DNA from: an uncultured Holdemanella sp.
GTDB taxonomy: Bacteria > Bacillota_I > Bacilli_A > Erysipelotrichales > Erysipelotrichaceae
DNA length: 15,423 nt
Direction of reading: 5' to 3'
Assembly: GCA_900754615.1 (NCBI GenBank)
Contig: CAAEDN010000015.1
Coordinates: 1 to 15,423 of the forward strand
The position numbers and the translations under genes are program-made. Under the pieces are notes generated by a model. The model saw only the letters and a list, made by a program, of their open reading frames with translations, was not told the origin of the DNA and made no database searches. Shown here piece by piece: positions 14,543 through 15,423 of this stretch (the first letter of the stretch is position 1; each line of letters begins with the position of its first letter).

Positions 14543-15253
14543 TTATTTCTTTTTAGTGATTGTAGTACCGTTTACTTCACGGCGAACAGCTTTAACAATA
14601 TTTCCTGGTTCATTCATATTGAATACAACTAAATCAATATCATTATCCATACACATACTAATAGCTGTAGAATCCATAACTTGTAAACCTTTGTTTAATA
14701 CGTCCATGTAATTTAATGTATCATATTTTTTTGCGTCAGGATTCTTCTTTGGATCTGAATCATAAACTCCATCAACACCATTTTTTGCCATTAAAATTAC
14801 ATCTGCATCAATTTCAGAAGCACGTAATGCTGCAGTTGTATCTGTTGAAAAATATGGAGAACCTGTTCCGGCACCAAAAATAACGATTCTGCCTTTTTCT
14901 AAATGGCGTAAAGCACGTCTTAAAATGAATGGTTCTGCAACTTTTTGCATTTCAACAGCTGTTTGCACTCGAGTTTGAACGCCTTCTTGTTCTAATGCAT
15001 TTTGCACAGCTAAAGCGTTGATTACAGTACCTAACATACCCATATAATCAGCTTGAGCACGGTTCATTCCCATTTCAGCCATCATTTTACCGCGAATGAA
15101 GTTGCCACCACCGACAACGATTGCTAGCTCAACTCCTAGTTTTTGTACTTCTTTTAATTCTTTAGCTAATCTTTTTAAGATTTCAGGATCAAAAGCAGCA
15201 TCAGGACCTGATAAAGCTTCTCCACTTAATTTTAATAAAACACGTTTATACAT
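14543..15253 (-). CDS. pyrH: Uridylate (UMP) kinase
   Basis: Phosphorylates UMP to UDP, feeding RNA, DNA and wall-precursor nucleotides; the bacterial enzyme is a hexamer of the amino acid kinase fold. Seen over 236 residues: KLSGEAL (8-14), VVGGGNFIRG (46-55), the UMP-binding GAGTGSPYFSTDTTAALRA (127-145), and KNGVDGVYDSDP (157-168) near the ATP site. AAGGAG lies eight bases before the ATG. In many bacteria rpsB-tsf precede pyrH; here an own -10 box and a terminator lie upstream, so pyrH probably opens the unit. The stop codon merges with the frr ribosome site (TAAGGAG). Confidence 0.97.
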   Translation of the reverse strand: MYKRVLLKLSGEALSGPDAAFDPEILKRLAKELKEVQKLGVELAIVVGGGNFIRGKMMAEMGMNRAQADYMGMLGTVINALAVQNALEQEGVQTRVQTAVEMQKVAEPFILRRALRHLEKGRIVIFGAGTGSPYFSTDTTAALRASEIDADVILMAKNGVDGVYDSDPKKNPDAKKYDTLNYMDVLNKGLQVMDSTAISMCMDNDIDLVVFNMNEPGNIVKAVRREVNGTTITKKK

Positions 15254-15284
15254 AAATATTGCTCCTTATTGAATTATCAAAACA

Positions 15285-15290
15285 ATTATA
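15285..15290 (-). promoter_or_regulatory. Probable -10 box of the pyrH promoter
   Basis: A consensus TATAAT on the minus strand, about 30 bases before the pyrH ATG and just downstream of a terminator. At 17 bp upstream only TTTTTA is present, so the -35 is weak (three of six), and the TGn extension is absent. Confidence 0.55.
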
Positions 15291-15308
15291 CACTATCTTA
15301 CGTTATTT

Positions 15309-15339
15309 AAAAAGAAAAACCCTTGGAATTTCCAAGGGT
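15309..15339 (-). terminator. Intrinsic terminator upstream of pyrH
   Basis: ACCCTTGG (minus-strand 5' arm, 15332-15339) pairs with CCAAGGGT (15319-15326) around AAATT, in which two further A-T pairs are possible, followed by TTTT-C-TTTTT (15309-15318). Only the minus strand has the T tract, so it ends a transcript arriving from the right of the window and insulates pyrH. Confidence 0.85.
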
Positions 15340-15340
15340 C

Positions 15341-15375
15341 AGACTGTTGACAAAGTGACTGTCGACAGTCTTTTT
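15341..15375. repeat. Repeat-rich hairpin at the right edge, containing a perfect 14-bp palindrome
   Basis: GACTGTTGACA (15342-15352) recurs 15 bases on as GACTGTCGACA (15357-15367). The second copy belongs to a perfect 14-bp palindrome GACTGTCGACAGTC (15357-15370). AGACTGTTGAC (15341-15351) can also pair with GTCGACAGTCT (15361-15371), with one G-U pair in plus-strand RNA (A-C in minus-strand RNA), followed by TTTT on the plus strand. It may be a plus-strand terminator or the subterminal hairpin of a mobile element. I cannot decide. Confidence 0.5.
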
Positions 15376-15423
15376 AAAATTTGATAGAATATCTGTGGCA
15401 GAAACGTACTTCATAAACCCAAA
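15374..15423 (-). other. Window edge, possible 3' end of a gene entering from the right
   Basis: One minus-strand frame stays open from the edge for 15 codons ending in RFCHRYSIKF and stops at TAA 15374-15376, just before the repeat hairpin and a terminator, as a gene end would. Another frame stays open to 15307 but runs through both hairpins, which speaks against it. Fifteen residues are too few to name a product; it is not the usual C-terminus of EF-Ts as I know it. Confidence 0.2.

Noticed and set aside
15307..15423. Open minus-strand frame from the edge to TAA 15307
   Set aside because: It runs through the repeat hairpin and the whole terminator, encoding low-information sequence; the frame stopping at 15374 is a more natural gene end.

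Overview
The window is ordinary chromosomal DNA from a low-GC Gram-positive bacterium. The AT-rich codons, strong AGGAGG-type ribosome sites, tightly packed operons, short SMC protein and S-box leader fit a Firmicute of the Erysipelotrichia/Mollicutes branch; that placement is inference, not proof. Almost every gene lies on the minus strand, so transcription runs from high to low coordinates; the one clear plus-strand gene is a hemolysin III-like membrane protein.

Right end to centre (15423 to 11405): after a terminator and a repeat-containing hairpin at the edge comes pyrH-frr, an intrinsic terminator inside the cluster, then uppS-cdsA-rseP. These genes supply UMP kinase, ribosome recycling, undecaprenyl diphosphate synthesis (cell-wall lipid carrier), CDP-diacylglycerol synthesis (phospholipids) and a site-2 intramembrane protease. 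A bidirectional terminator separates rseP from the convergent hlyIII gene, whose promoter is placed so that its mRNA is predicted to be leaderless.

Centre (10589 to 4256): divergent from hlyIII is a five-gene run smc-ftsY-ylxM-ackA-nrnA, joined by 1-8 nt overlaps or very short gaps and closed by a terminator embedded in the nrnA stop codon. It mixes chromosome organisation (SMC), membrane protein targeting (FtsY, YlxM), acetate/ATP metabolism (AckA) and nanoRNA/cyclic dinucleotide turnover (NrnA-like DHH protein). The usual partner ffh is not here; ackA occupies its place.

Left part (4251 to 1): dnaE has its own extended -10 promoter and is followed 3 nt later by a LUD-domain gene whose N-terminal coding is interrupted by a one-base frameshift in an A run. 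A terminator ends this unit. A promoter, an S-box-type SAM riboswitch with a perfectly competing antiterminator/terminator, and the start of metK fill the left edge.

I see no phage, CRISPR array, tRNA or rRNA. The most interesting items are the atypical S-box leader of metK, the frameshift in the LUD gene, the predicted leaderless hlyIII message, the shortened SMC arms and the terminator inside the frr-uppS cluster.
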